DNA of 64,000 bases from Eretmocerus hayati (Eukaryota > Arthropoda > Insecta > Hymenoptera > Aphelinidae), in assembly GCA_029851415.1 (NCBI GenBank), contig CM056743.1, positions 34,860,714-34,924,713 of the forward strand, in the 5' to 3' direction. Under the pieces are notes generated by a model, which did not search any database, had not been told where the DNA came from, and worked only from the letters and a program-made list of their open reading frames with translations. The position numbers and the translations under genes are program-made. Below, one piece after another: positions 12,201 through 25,072 of the stretch (the first letter of the stretch is position 1; the number at the start of each line of letters is the position of its first letter).

Positions 12201-15200
12201 TGTAAGTTTGATTCAATTTTCGTATCAGTTGTCACTTCAATAGGCTCCGAACATAAACTGTGCAAAAATCGAGGCAAAAATACTCAAATCTGAGAGTTTG
12301 AGAAGCAAATTTCTGAAATAGAATAGCTCAATAGAACGACGGTCAAGTCATATTCCTCTAACAATAAGCCCTGAAATCAATCTTGTCACTTAATAAATGT
12401 CCTACTACACCAAAAAATCTGACAATAACCAAGTCCTGTAAATATTCCGTTACATTCCAAAAGTCACAAAGACTCTCGTTTTCGTAAAAAATTTAGTTTC
12501 ATACCCCCTTGATCTCCGGTACGAAATTACAAAGTAAACGGCGCAATAAATCAGGCCGTCGTCGTCAGCCGTCGGCTTCTCCAGGCAAAATTTATCATCA
12601 GGAAGGGTTCTCTGTCAGATCATGGGTGACCATACAGTAAACCATAAGCCGAAGTCAATTATCAATTCTGGTCGAGTGCAATGCAAAGATGTTGTCGGCT
12701 TGTCTCGTCGTGCATATCAAGTACATTTTCATTCTCGTTCGCTTCATACATTTGGGGAAAGAGCCCACGCTCCCGTATAAATTGTTTGTCGCGTGTGTAT
12801 ATGCACTGCTCTCGATTGTGAGCTACCTCCAAAACGCGCCAAGAATCGTTATTTCAAGCTAGCATTGATGCATGTATAGGCACAGTGATAGCAAGTGTTT
12901 CCAGCATGATTTCATTTGTGCTACAGGCTGATTCACACGTCCAAACACGTGTCAGTGGATGGTCAGTGGTCAATTATGCGACCGAGCTTTGATAAGCGAG
13001 TGCACCGGCGTATTTACGATCTTTTCCTGTATGTTGCGCTCTCATTCAGAACATCTTTCATTTTTTTGGTTTATTTCTGATTGAGATTGCACATTTTAAC
13101 CGCATGCCTGTTGATACAGAGTTGTACATTTTTGTTGAAAAAATGTGAAGTCATTCAGAACCTATCGATAAGGTTCATAGCTCTAGGAACTCTGATCTCT
13201 GTACAGTTCAAGCGAGTGTGGCGTTTCAGTACCTGACAACATGGACGGGTAGAAGTCATTAGAACTCCGTCCTTGGGAACTTTTGGAGATGAGATCCTTT
13301 CGAAAAAATTGTGATTTGAACAAGGATCGTTTTGTTCGATTTTCTTATGGTCATGGTATGCCGGATTCTTTTTTCAACCTCTTTTTGGAGTTATATTACG
13401 GTACTAACAGTTTTAGATAGATTTCGAACTACCGAAAAGGAAACTTATACGAGAGATTTACATTCTTGGCGGTCGAGATTCGAACCCAGGCCTTCTGCAT
13501 TTTCTTTCTATTGACCCACTTTCAATTCCTTCTCGAAGTTATTCTAGAAGAGGGGGGATAGGTTGGCCCCAAACTACCTTCCGCCGAATATTCCTTCGTC
13601 AAAGAAGACACTTATGAAAGTTCGCATCGATGCCACTCGAGATTCGAACCCAGGCCTTCTGCGTTTTAATTTTTGACCTGTTTTCAATTCCTTCTCGAGG
13701 TTATTTTAGGGTGGGGAGGGATGTCTATAGTTATGGGTGAGTCCCGAAGTACCCTCCACCGAAACCGAATACTCCATTTTCGAAGGAGACACTTACGAAA
13801 ATTCACGTTTGTGCCATCAGAGATTTGAATCCGGGCCTTTTACGTGGAAGGCCAGGATCTTACCGACGAGCCCACGGTGGCTATAGGGATGATCATATTA
13901 TAGATCACATTGTTACATAAGTTATGACGCTCTTAACTCATACTCGTGGTGGTCTATTAAGTACATTTAGTGTCAATAACTTTGGTTCCAGAATTTTTAG
14001 AAGAAGAATTTTATATGATCATATGGGAAGATAATTTTTTATGGATTTCCACAGGGTAATTTTAGTTTCTCAATGTGGAACTTTTAATATGCATCGACAT
14101 TTTTTTTCGACCATTCGACAGGGGAATTTTTATCGATCAGCTCTTCAGGGTTGCTTTGGAACCTCCCATACAGTAAAACAACAAATTTGACTTTTGCTTA
14201 CAATCAAATGATTGATTCAACCATATAAAAACCGTCAGATCTTACTGAGTCAGGACTTTTTTGTCAGGAATTGCCATTATGTCAAAATTAATCTCAGGGT
14301 AATCATCAGTAAATACAATTTCTTCCAATTAACAAACATAGAACTCGTTATTTCATGCAAAATGATCTTCTGCGAGGTTTTTTTTGTTCAAATAAATGGA
14401 AAAATATTTTAAAAACTCGTAATTTTTAAGAATTTTCATTAGTGTTTATCATGGATAATTGATCATTGAGATAAGGGAGATTTTTCGCCACTCAACCCTC
14501 ATCAGCAAGTTATAACACACATCGACCATGAGTTTGATTAGACGATTTAAGAATAATTTTGATTTTTTTAATTGCAGCGGTGGAAGAAAAATTGCAACTT
14601 TTATTGAGAGAAGGCTCGAAAGCTCCAGCAGACACAGACACAGACGATCTCGAACTACCAGAGTTCTACGATGCAGAAAAATTTCGGATGGGCCAGCAGG
14701 CCTTTTACAACAACGTTTTCGCCATGATGATAGCTAAATTATCTGGTCTGCTGGCCCTACTCGCAGTACCTTCTATTCTTGAAATTCTAATGTTTACAAA
14801 GCAAAGTGGTACGCCCTGTACAGCCTTTCGAAGATATGCATCGACCATACTTCACACATTCGTCTGGTACGAGAAGGAGCCTGGCAGGCAAGCCGAGTAA
14901 GTACAAACAAATTGATGTCACACTTCTCCTCAAAAGAATCTTTGTATTGTTAATTAAAAACGTGAAAAATTTGCAAGTGTGCTTTCGTTAATTTTGATCA
15001 GCTGATTGCGCTTAGGTGACAGTTTGTAATTTTCAGTAGTAACAGACATTTATGTCCAGACACGCGAATTCCAACTGCTCTTATACTTTTTTGCTTCCAT
15101 TGGGTTTGAGCTCAAGCTCAATTATTGCAATCTTCGTGAAGAATTAAAGTCTCTCAAGAGTATGAAATCTTGGACTATAGTATTGGTATGATAGTTTTCA

Positions 15201-18200
15201 TTGTGTGAGAGAATTTCGTTATTTTTTGTCTCAGAAAATCAATTTTCCAACGCGTCTCATTTTCACGCCACTTCAAGGAATTTCGAAATACCTCTGTTTG
15301 CGATTGGTCACAACCAATTGCGTGATCAAACATCTTAGTTTTTTGCACGGGCGAAGGCAAAGACGCTCCTCCGCTCGTCTCTCGGTAAATAAAGAGACAT
15401 AAGAGAGATATTGTCAGCTGTTCTAGCTCCTGGTATTTCTTACTTACCCATTCACTTAGCACGGGGATATAAAATGCAACAGTTGGCTTTATGCAGACGC
15501 TATTCAGAAGCGCTTTCGCGTACTTAGACGGCCGATAACGATAGAAGTTATTACTTGCAGTGGTTTTGTGAATCAATTTTTTGAGATGATTCTAGATTGG
15601 GTTTTATTGCATATGAGTAGTTCTACGGAAACTTCGATATTTGGGGGTCGAAAATGTGCCAGCGCTAAATCTCACTTTCGAAGGTTTTAAGATATATTTT
15701 TCGACTTTTTGAAACATATAAGGTATGAATAAACTCGCGCACGAATGTAAATTTTCCTACTCATCAGTTCCATGAGGATATGAATGATGATTTATTTCAG
15801 ACTAAGGACTAAGAAGTCTTTCATAGTCTACACGAGATTTTACATATGGCCTATAGCTACCAAAAGAAAATACAAAATACATGCTAGGAGCTTTGCTCCA
15901 TCGCATTTGAGACCAACTGCTATGAACCTTAAAAATTAAATAATAATACTAATAATGGTATAACTAAAAATAAAATAAAATTACACTAAGGGAGACACAA
16001 AAACCAGATTTGGTACATGTTATGAATAAAAATACACAATTAACAAAGTAATGGAAGCTGCGCGTATTATAAAATCTCTACAAATTTCCGCCACAACCAT
16101 GGATACTGTCAGCCACCGCTCAGACAGGTTCCTTCAACCCTGACTCTAATATGTATGCCGCCACAAATGGCTTAAAGCACGACTTGTTAAATTTTTCTCT
16201 AATCTCGATGGGAACCCTATTCCATTGACGAATCACCAAGAAAAGATAAAAATTCTTGTAGATGTCCGGATGAAATGGAGAGACGCGATAGCGTCAGACG
16301 GACCTGACATTTTGAAGCAACACTCGGACCTGACATTCCGCCACTAAAATTAATCTCACGGCCAAACGGTTTGAACTACAGCTTCGAGGTTTTGAAATTT
16401 TGATTTGCCCATCAAATACTTCGAAAAAAAACTGACTAAGACCTCTGTAATCTCGCAATCAAGGGTCGCACCAGTACCACACGGAACTGACCAAAAAAGT
16501 TAGCAAAACCAGATTTTCGCGGGCAAGAGCTGTGCTGAGGCATGGAAAAGTTGCACCTGACGATTTACTTTAAGAATAAGTTGGTGCGGAAAAGTGTAGA
16601 ATAAGGCAAATTCATTTTTATCGAGGAAAACTGAGGGAGTAAAATTTCAAGTAAAACTGCGCCACAAAATGTATGAGCTCCACGCACATGCAAAAAGTGG
16701 TCTTTGGGCTCTTATAGCAATGGAATTTGGTTCTTAATACTATGATATTTGATGTATTTGCCCGCTCGAATCTTATACGAGCCTCACTGCGGCGCTTCTC
16801 GCTCACAAAGTCCGAAAAAAAGGAACTGACATTTTGACCCTTTTTTCGATGATAATTTTTTTTGGGTGGCCCTGGATCGCCAAACTAATGATCACGCCAA
16901 AAAAGAGCACCGAAAATACGTCGAAAATGACTTGTGCGAATTTTTTTCCCTCAAGCGTTTCAAGGGTTCGTACAAGCAGCACACATTATTTTAAAGTTTC
17001 CACAGAGCTACTCATGTTAATAGCAAAGTAGACCATTAATTGTGGCTTATAATGTACTGAAAAGGTTTTTCTGTAGTTTTTGAAATTTATACTGTGGGTT
17101 TTGAGATGTACTATTGATTGATGACTGAACGATTTTGTAAATTTCCCAGCAAAATATTCATTCAACACCCCGTAGTGAGTGTGACCTTTCATCTTCATGA
17201 GTTTTTGACATACTTATGAGAGTTTCCACGGAACTTTTAACTTTTGTGTTACTGCAGTGTTCCAGGAGTATTTTGAACTATTCGGAGTGCGCAGGAGTGG
17301 CATTTTATAGTATTTGGCATCATTCAATATGGACTACATTCTTTTTTGTTGAAACGCATCCTGATTTGTCAATAGCAGACCGCAAAGGATGATTTTTGGG
17401 TAGTTTACAAACGTACCAACGCGATTTTTTGAATTGATAAGGCTGTAACTAAAATACCTATGCCTCAACTACTTCGGTGGAATGATATATCCATCTACTA
17501 ATCTCATATTTTGAGAAAATCTTTGATTCAGAGGTGTGCGCTGATTTGGCTATGATATTAGCTCTCATTCATCGATGTAACTGAGTTTTGTGGGAAAACT
17601 TTTTCTGGCTATTGTTTACGAAATTGATGAAATACCTTGTGCAAAACGGAAAATTTAGCAATGAGTTTTCGAAGTTAAAAAGAAGACGAATCGAATCCCG
17701 TTCGGTTTGTGAGTGTGCGTTGATCCTAACAAATTTTATAAAGCTTCAAAGCTCATAAAGTTATCGCGCCACTGGCTCTCAAAACGGTCATTTTTTGATG
17801 GCATACTCAGGAAACGTAAAGCACAGGATTGGAATGTTGTGCTCTTTTTTCTTCATCGCAAAAGGGATATAACCGCACTGTTCTGAGTTACAATTGTCGA
17901 TCGGTATTTCTGTGAGAAGCTGAGGAGAAATATTTGAATCCGGATGGTAAGCTAAATAAGCCGCTAAATGTGATGGTATCGCGATTTTCTTGATTTTTAC
18001 ATAGTATACGGCTGAAAAATGAACAAAATAACACCACAGTGTATTCTAGAAATTGAAATGAGACTCATAGCTCTTGACTCGATTTTGGAAATTTACATCG
18101 AATTTCGGAGAAATCAATGATGGAAATTCATCTTAAAGTCAAGTCAGGCAAAATATAATCCGTATCGATCGTCTAGACAATGTTTTGAATCGAATCTGTT

Positions 18201-21200
18201 CGATTGAAGTTGATTCACGAATGTTTCAAGTGTGAAATTCCTTACAATTCGTTCTGAACCAGATACCTCGGCTTGGAAGAGAGTGGCACCACTTTTTTCA
18301 CATGTTTTCGAGGTACAAGAATCACATGAAACCCATTTTAAACGTGTGCGATGAGAAAAATTTTTTTTTATTTTAGAGGGTCAATAGTCAAATGTTCCAT
18401 GGAAACCCTCTTATAGCAGACTTCATCGAGTACCTCTGAGATCAAAGAAGAGAAGGACTGGAACATAAACTTTCAAAATCAACCCCCCCCCCCCCTCTTT
18501 TAGCAGAAATCTACAAAAGATATATTTTTTACCTGTGCTGATAACTTTTTATTGTACTTGCAGATTCTTCAAATCTTTGAAAAATGTGAGGAAAAAGCAC
18601 TGCATCGTCTCACGGCGAAGTTCTGAGGCTGGCCTCGGCAGGATAACCCAGCTTGACATGGCTCTCACACAATTCGGTTTCATTGGATTCACCCTTCTTG
18701 CACCGGAACAATTGGGTGTTTTCATGAGTCAAGCCGAACTTGAAGGTTTGATACACTTTTGGCGAGTCGTTGGACATCTCCTGGGAATGCAGGACAGGTA
18801 TGAATCTCAAAATTTATTTCTTGAATTTCATAATCTTTTGTTTGGCATTCCATTGATTTCGTATATCTACGAGCAGCTTCTAGCTTTCACAAATGCTGCG
18901 GCCACAGCTCCCATGCGCCAAAATCAAATCACTCTACCTTTCTAATAATCACTCTCTGTGTTTTACCACAGTACGCGGGAAGTCTATTATTTACTTTCCT
19001 CGGCAACCGTATTTAACACAACTGACCTGCCTTACTCATTTTCGTTTTCAACAATTCCAAGTAAGGAAATTAGCCCGTATATATCAGACACGTGATTTTA
19101 CGATTGAGAGCTAGCAAAATAAAACTATTGGGTTGTAAAGTGGTTTTTCTGGAAGTGGGCTTGATTGAGTCTATAGTTTCTGTGTTCTCCTTTCCGACAT
19201 GTAGTCGTTTTTTTTTTTTTTTTAAGAAAATTAGTTTTACGGCGCTTGTTCGGATCATTTTTTCGGAAAAGAAAATAGAGATGTGAGATTGAGAACACAC
19301 GACGATATACGTACATACATGGGTGCTGGCTTGGCATAACTTTTAGTTTCGTCAGCGGAGGTTTCCACTGAAAAAAAGTTGAACGCATCAAGTGGAAAAT
19401 TGGTGAAACTAGGTAGTAAGAGATGCAACGGGGCCGCACGGAAATGAAGTTTTGATTGGTGTAGCGGGATGAGAAATTTCCAGTCACTTGAAATAAAGCA
19501 GAATGTTGATGAATTCATTAAAGTGGAGATTAATCTCAATGAATATTCAATCATTAGATTAATTGATTCCAATCATTTCATTTTTCCTGATACTATCTAC
19601 AAACGCTAGGAAAGCCTAAAATATCTTGCACTCTTTTCGAAAATTGCCCAGGCATGATTGTCAAATCTCAAGTAATGATCAATTCCGCTAGCCATCCATA
19701 ACTCGCGAGCAAGGAATAATAATGATATTATGTATTACATGAATTTTTGAGGAACTGTTACATTTTATCAAAATTCCGCTCATGATTTGAACTCATTTGT
19801 TACAGGTACAATTTGTGCAGCGGGACAGTCGAAGAGTGCAACGCGCTTTGTAAACGACTTCTCGAGGATGTCTTCTTACCTTGTTTTGCAAAGAAAAACA
19901 AAGATTTTGAGGAGATGGGTCGAGTATTATTGGAGGGTCTGTGGCCAGTAAATCCTCACCTGGATCCAAAGGCATACACGGCTTTCACTCTGCACCTAGC
20001 AACTTCCGTGTCTACAAACAATAATCACTCGATAGTTATTGGTATGGAAAATGACAAATCTTTTATTCTGTTTTAATGCACGATTTATATTTATATTTCA
20101 GCACTTACATGCCAGAATGGTTTTCCGCTCCCATCTATAGTATACCATATTATTTATTTACTATTTTGAAATTCATGTGAAAACCTTCCAAGCACCAAAT
20201 AGATCCATCACAGATATTTGGGAGAATTCAATCGTTTTTCAAAGAATTGTGAAAGGATTACAGGATTGTGTAGTTTTTTTCTGGTTCATCAATAGTTAGA
20301 AAGCTCCGGTACGGTTTAAGACATTTCAGATTTGGAAATAATTACTGTGGTATTTTGAAGGCAGTTTTCTCAGTGATTACTGTTAGTATGATTACGCTTG
20401 CTTCATACAAATACACTTCTATTTTAGATGGTGTCATCGAAATTTCCTTGAAGGCTGATCACCGATAAAAATTGCTTCCAATATACAGTCCCTACCATAA
20501 ATAATGCAACACGTAGGGTCTCACTCAAACAGTGATATTTCCACTTTGATTGGTCGTACGGGAATTCTGAAAGAAGGGTTCTGAAGAACACAAAAAAATC
20601 CATCAATTCGTGGGTTTCGATAATTTTTTACGTGCTTCTTAAGTGCCCGTACACGTGGTCGAAAATCAGAAAAAATTCTCCTTCAATCAATCACCTCCAA
20701 TTTTGACGGGAGTGATCTGATCACAAAAATACTCACAGGATCTTGTAGATCGTTCAAGAATCTAGAAATTTGGTTCTCTGTAAAATTTTCGTACGACCCT
20801 TCCCGTCTGACTTACGAGCTCCGAAAGAAAACTTTGTATTAAACATAGGGTGCTTTATGGAGATACCGAGCCTATGGCACCTGTTGAATTTTCTCTCGGT
20901 CTATTCTGGGCAAAATTGGATTAAAAAGATATCATGGCACATGATTTTGACGTGAAATGATCTCATGTTTCAGAATATTTCATCAGATTTTTTCTCAAAT
21001 GTGACCTATAGGAGCAAAACACGAAATTTATCAATTTTCACATCAAATTTCGAGAAATCGTTACTACCTCAAATCTTAGACAGATTTTTTTCTGATTTTC
21101 CAACTCGTGTACGGGCACTTGTTGAAAAGCACGGAAAAAATTATCAAAACCCATGAATTGATAGATTTTATTGTGCTCTTCAAAGCCCTTTTTTCAGAAT

Positions 21201-22738
21201 TCTCGTAAGACCAATCAAATTGGAAATATCACTATTTGAGCGAGACCCTACGTGTTCCATTATTTATGGTAGGGACTGTACCACAGCAATTTCCTGAAGA
21301 TCTGAAATAAAACTGAAGCATTCTGATCTGTAGTCTTTCTGGTTTAGTTCATTTGAGGAGAGGTGAGACGCTAGTTTTAAAGTCTGTTCTGAAAAATCTC
21401 GTTGGGGGCCATTTAGTTTGAGGATTATATATTCTCTCGAAATACAAACAATGACGTAGTCAGGTTTTTGAAAAAATTTTTCTGACCATTTTCATATTTT
21501 GAATCGCGCACCCTTGAACGGTTCGGTAAACTTGTTCAAAATCATAAGGAATACTCCCGAACAATATTCGTGAGCGATTCGTCAAGTTACGTAGGATAAA
21601 TTTCTTTTTTCGTTGCATTATGCCTCATTTCCCCGTTTAAATGCCTCAGAACTCAGGAGATATATATTTTTTTCGAAATACCACGAAAATGCATGTCTAT
21701 TCAGGTCAAAAAATACATTAAAGTAGGGAAGAAAAAATTGCAAAGCTAAAATTTGTTTTTCCAAAGTTTGACATACAACTTTTTTCAATTTTTATTTATA
21801 TTTCCTCTTGACTTCGACGATTTTTTCTACCCTGATGTGATTCATTCTTTCAATGTAGACACAAAAGCATCGTTGTAATTTTTTGATAAAGATCTATACG
21901 TTTTGAGTTTTGAGACAATTTGACGGGTAAATGAAGGATTTTGTACCGAAGAAATGGAAACAAGTCCTACATAATTTGACGAATTGGTCTAGAATTTTGT
22001 TTGGAGGCAGTTTCCGTGGTTTTGAAAAAATTTGTATGAGTCTGACGATTTATTGATGGAGGCGCGATCCAGGAAATAAAAATCGTCAAAAAATTATTTC
22101 CTCATTAAACTGACTACCACCATTGTTTTCAGCTCAGAGTAGATACTCTTCATTGGAAATCTTTAGCCCCAACGGTTATTTGGGCCAGGCTTTGAAATAA
22201 GGTTTGCCTCTCCCCTGATAGCAAAAGATGTTCTTTTACATCTTTTTCTGGCCCATGTTTTGAATACAAAAATATCTCGTGTTGGAAATTGATGTCCGGA
22301 CTATTTTGCTGCACAACTCATCAAGCGCTTCCATAGAATGTTGGATTTCGAATCAAAAGTACCAGTTTTCAGAGGAATGATTCTATCGCGAGCTTCGACC
22401 AGAAGATTTTGTCTAGATAAGCTAAATCAATTTGGAAAATGCCAATCAGTCTTTCTGCACTGATTCAAAGAATTGAATCAAAATCTAAAAATGATATTAT
22501 CTATCTTTCAGATACGTCGTCGATGTCTCTCTACAGCAGATTTATGCTAAATGCTCAGCTTATGGTTCACCGTTACCTGATGCCTCCATCATATTGGTGG
22601 TCAAGATTTTTCCGCGCTTATTTCAATTCACAGATGAGGCTTGCTATCTTCCTTACGGAAAGGTTCCCGTTCCTGGCCTATTGGCTCTTTGGTCGGAGAG
22701 AGTCTCAAGTCAACATTTACAAATTCCACTACGACTGA
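9182..22738 (+). CDS. mpaB/Lcp-type (DUF2236) membrane oxygenase-like protein, five coding exons
   Basis: Coding exons are 9182-9248, 14578-14896, 18564-18797, 19806-20041 and 22512-22738, joined in phases 1, 2, 2 and 1 with GT-AG introns, giving 360 residues. The start lies in a good insect context (CAACATG) and no in-frame upstream exon is needed. Residues about 70-95 form a hydrophobic, probably membrane-bound helix. Arg107/Arg108, Thr112 and His115 make the RR-x3-T-x2-H type motif. Residues 193-211 read H-F-W-R-V-V-G-H-L-L-G-M-Q-D-R-Y-N-L-C, the hallmark of the ER-bound oxygenase mpaB / rubber oxygenase (DUF2236) family; by analogy with Lcp, a histidine here could bind haem. The last exon has a second hydrophobic stretch (LAIFLTERFPFLAYWLF). 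Family members include fungal mpaB and bacterial latex-clearing protein; the insect substrate is not something I can infer. Length and intact reading frame suggest a functional gene. Family assignment is confident; enzymatic role is inference. Confidence 0.5.
9249..13438 (+). other. Intron 1 of the mpaB-like gene, 5' part
   Basis: Intronic DNA. Relatively GC-rich patches occur at 11150-11290 and 12540-12700, both with CGTCGG/GTCGGCTTCT words; they could be enhancers, alternative first exons or old repeats. No gene recognised. Confidence 0.5.
13439..13890 (-). repeat. tRNA-related SINE, three tandem units
   Basis: On the minus strand, a Pol III B-box-like word (GGGTTCGAATC or variant) lies at 13477-13487, 13641-13651 and 13822-13832, spaced 164 and 181 bases. 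Similar flanking sequence (GGAGACACTTA, TTCAATTCCTTCTCGA) occurs in each unit. The unit at 13801-13890 also keeps an A-box-like part (TGGGCTCGTCGGTAAGATC) and an anticodon-arm-like segment, GGCCTTCCACGT, resembling tRNA-Gly. Degenerate, so not a functional tRNA. Confidence 0.65.
13891..14577 (+). other. Intron 1 of the mpaB-like gene, 3' part
   Basis: AT-rich intronic sequence, ending in the T-rich acceptor ATTTTTTTAATTGCAG at 14562-14577. No other feature seen. Confidence 0.8.
14578..14896 (+). CDS. mpaB-like gene, coding exon 2
   Basis: Residues 23-128. The acceptor is TTTTTTAATTGCAG and the donor GA|GTAAGT. It carries the charged stretch DTDTDDLELPEFYD, the hydrophobic segment around residues 70-95, and the RRYASTILHTFVWYE motif typical of the DUF2236 N-terminal half. 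Confidence 0.88.
14897..18563 (+). other. Intron 2 of the mpaB-like gene
   Basis: 3.7 kb of intronic DNA. A poly-C tract occurs at 18484-18495. A minus-strand open frame of 133 codons at 15175-15576 has no recognisable domain and is probably chance. Nothing else supported. Confidence 0.8.
18564..18797 (+). CDS. mpaB-like gene, coding exon 3
   Basis: Residues 129-206. The acceptor is ACTTGCAG and the donor ACAG|GTATGA. It starts EFFKSLKNVRKKH and ends with the family core HFWRVVGHLLGMQD, whose last residues continue across the intron into R-Y-N-L-C. Confidence 0.92.
18798..19805 (+). other. Intron 3 of the mpaB-like gene
   Basis: 1 kb intron with a T-run at 19209-19223. No gene or element recognised; overlapping open frames on both strands are short. 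Confidence 0.8.
19806..20041 (+). CDS. mpaB-like gene, coding exon 4
   Basis: Residues 207-285. The acceptor is TTGTTACAG and the donor ATTG|GTATGG. It continues the core motif (RYNLCSGTVEECNALCKRLL) and carries the segment LEGLWPVNPHLDPKAYTAFT. Confidence 0.9.
20042..20485 (+). other. Intron 4 of the mpaB-like gene, before the MITE
   Basis: AT-rich intronic DNA, nothing recognised. Confidence 0.8.
20486..21278. mobile_element. Tc1/mariner-type MITE in intron 4 of the mpaB-like gene
   Basis: Bounded by TA on each side (20484-20485 and 21279-21280), starting CAGTCCCTACCATAAATAAT and ending in its complement. The terminal inverted repeats extend about 190 bases each with a few mismatches, and the internal ~400 bases carry no transposase. 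TA duplication plus CAGT-type termini is characteristic of Tc1/mariner-superfamily non-autonomous elements. Confidence 0.85.
21281..22511 (+). other. Intron 4 of the mpaB-like gene, after the MITE
   Basis: AT-rich intronic DNA ending in the acceptor TATCTTTCAG. No element recognised. Confidence 0.8.
22512..22738 (+). CDS. mpaB-like gene, coding exon 5 and stop
   Basis: Residues 286-360, ending at TGA 22736-22738. The acceptor is TATCTTTCAG. It contains MVHRYLMPPSYWWSRFFRAY and a hydrophobic C-terminal helix followed by a basic tail (FGRRESQVNIYKFHYD). Confidence 0.88.
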
Positions 22739-25072
22739 CTGCACAAAACTCTTACATTTATACTTTTACCTATAGATATAGTGAATCCCACACGAGTACA
22801 AATCTAGAAAAAAAAAAACGAACACTCTTTATGCACGAAAGACGTTAAAGGAGTGGATGCAAGGTTCATTAGATTTTAGTGAAAAACAAATTTTGTACAT
22901 AGATATGTATGCAAAATTGAAAAATATTGTGATGGTGCGTTATGTTACCCATGCATTATAGTCGGTGTGTAAATTTTTATACAGTCTATTTTTTGTACAT
23001 GCTTACAAGTGTTTTTAACTTTGTAGATATGTGTCTGGATGTATTTTTAAGGGTCTTTTAGACATTGTTGACAGAATAAAATGTTGTTACCTTTGTTAGA
23101 CTCTGTCTTGATTCTACGAATTTGTGATCTTTGTAAGACATCCTAACCAGGCCTGATCCAAACTGTATTAACCATCGTTGTAACGCATTCGCGACAGATT
23201 CAGGTCAATTACAAAAAAAATGGCACAATAGTTTAGATAGGAACTTTGTTATGTTTACATTGTGTGTCATAGTTTATAAGACAACTCCAGCAATTTTATT
23301 CACATCTCTAGCTTCGAGGCTCATTGAAAAAGTTACTTTACTAATTGGATCCTTATGGCTCCTCATAGTCCTCATTGAAGTGCCATGAACTTTGGTGAGT
23401 CTGTTTATTCATTGCTGAGGTTAGAATTGCAAAAATCGGTGCTACGCCAAATGACAATGGGTATTCATTTCATTGGAAAGAACCAGCAACAAAACTTCTA
23501 TCTCACCTTGAAATAAGTCCCCTGGATTCTACTTGAGGTATTATTACCAATTTTTCATTTTTATTTAAATTGACAAGAATTTGAAAAATCTATCATAAGG
23601 TTTGAAGGGAGCTGTTTGCACAATTTAGCCAAGAATGAGTGAACATGAGTTTATTCTTCTACTAGGAACGTTGTAAATTGAGATTAGATTCTTCTTTTCA
23701 AAATCTCTGTAATTTTCATCCGAGTATTTCTAATTAAAGTGCCAATGTTTTACTCCAGAACTACACGACCGGTTCATATCAATTCATAATTGGCGCGTCA
23801 ACTATATCATAACTGATTCATCAACTTTTTCGAAAGAATTTTCTCATACGCCCGCATGCCCGGGCTTATTCCACGTGTCATTTAAAATTCAGATCAAGAA
23901 ATACAGTCATGCATCTGGAAAGATCATTTCTGCTACTAATTGTCGTGTAATTAGATAATTCGCAGAAGATGCCTATGATGGCAAGTGATGACGTACACGT
24001 TGGTTCATTAGCATATATTCTCTTTCCGGTATTAATTGTTCTCATCCGTAACAATGTCAACGAAGACAATTTTTTTTAGTAACATTTTCATGCATCGTCT
24101 GTTATTTGAAGCTTGATTATGTAGGCTAAGGCTGTTGGTGAACAATGCGATTTTCCGATGCAGTATCGCAGCAAAATGTTTGCGGGAAGTGCTAATCCAT
24201 AAGAAATAATGATGATAACAATGGACTTATGAGAAATCTTCGAGATTTCATTGTCCGATAAGAAGGTTACAGATCTAGCGTGAGTCATGGGCATACATTT
24301 TTTTGCCAAAGATACTTATTTTGTCTGAAAAATCTCTTTATTGTTACAAGTAATGACTTTTGATGCACCATAACTCTATTTATTGTTGTTATAGACCACG
24401 AATTTGAAATCAAATATTTTTGTGCAAGGGTTAGATAGGTTGTTCATAAAAATAGAAAATAATAATGATTTTTGTTCAAACGTTCGATAAGAACTCAGAT
24501 TCATTGAATTAGTAGGTAAGAGTCCAAGTGCTCCATCCACTTGGAAAGAAAAAGTATAGATTATAATAAAAGACGAATGAGACTAAAGCTCACTGCTTCT
24601 GGGTGACTGAAACGACATTTTAGCTCAATGAAACATGTAAAACTATTTGAAAACGGCAAAAATAGTCAAATTCGGCGATCATTTGAATTATTACCGACTT
24701 GAACTACTTTCTCAAAAACAGTGACAAATTAGCTATCGCACCAGCAGCGCTTGAGATATTTTTGATACCCTAATAATTATCTCAATTCTCGAAATCACCT
24801 CGCCAAAGCCATCTCAGAATGATGAAAACAAAATTTGTCCAATAAATTGGACATTCAAAGTCAAGCGGCTATAATTGAAATACCAGTCCTATGTCGATCA
24901 ACTCATCACTGCTCATAACCGAGCTCAAGTACACTACTCATAAAAAATTGACCTATGAATACTGTATTGATAAAAATAACTCCCAAAAATTCCATTAACC
25001 AATGCCAATTAAAATCTACATAATAAAATTGAACTTACGCAGCCACGCAGTGTCCGCGATTATGAGTCTCGA
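22739..25072. other. 3' UTR of gene 1 and intergenic region before the peripherin-like gene
   Basis: Contains the AATAAA at 23075-23080, then AT-rich DNA without a gene. The promoter of the tetraspanin gene should lie near its 3' end, but I see no clear core element. Confidence 0.7.
23075..23080 (+). terminator. Polyadenylation signal of the mpaB-like gene
   Basis: AATAAA about 340 bases past the stop codon, followed by a GT/T-rich stretch (TGTTGTTACCTTTGTTAG) as expected for a cleavage site. It gives a 3' UTR of roughly 350-370 bases. Confidence 0.65.

Noticed and set aside
13801..13890. Functional tRNA-Gly gene
   Set aside because: A- and B-box resemblance only. The acceptor stem does not pair and the B box is altered (GGATTCAAATC), so it is better explained as a SINE.
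15175..15576. 133-codon minus-strand open frame in intron 2 of the mpaB-like gene
   Set aside because: No recognisable domain, and it overlaps a plus-strand frame of equal quality.
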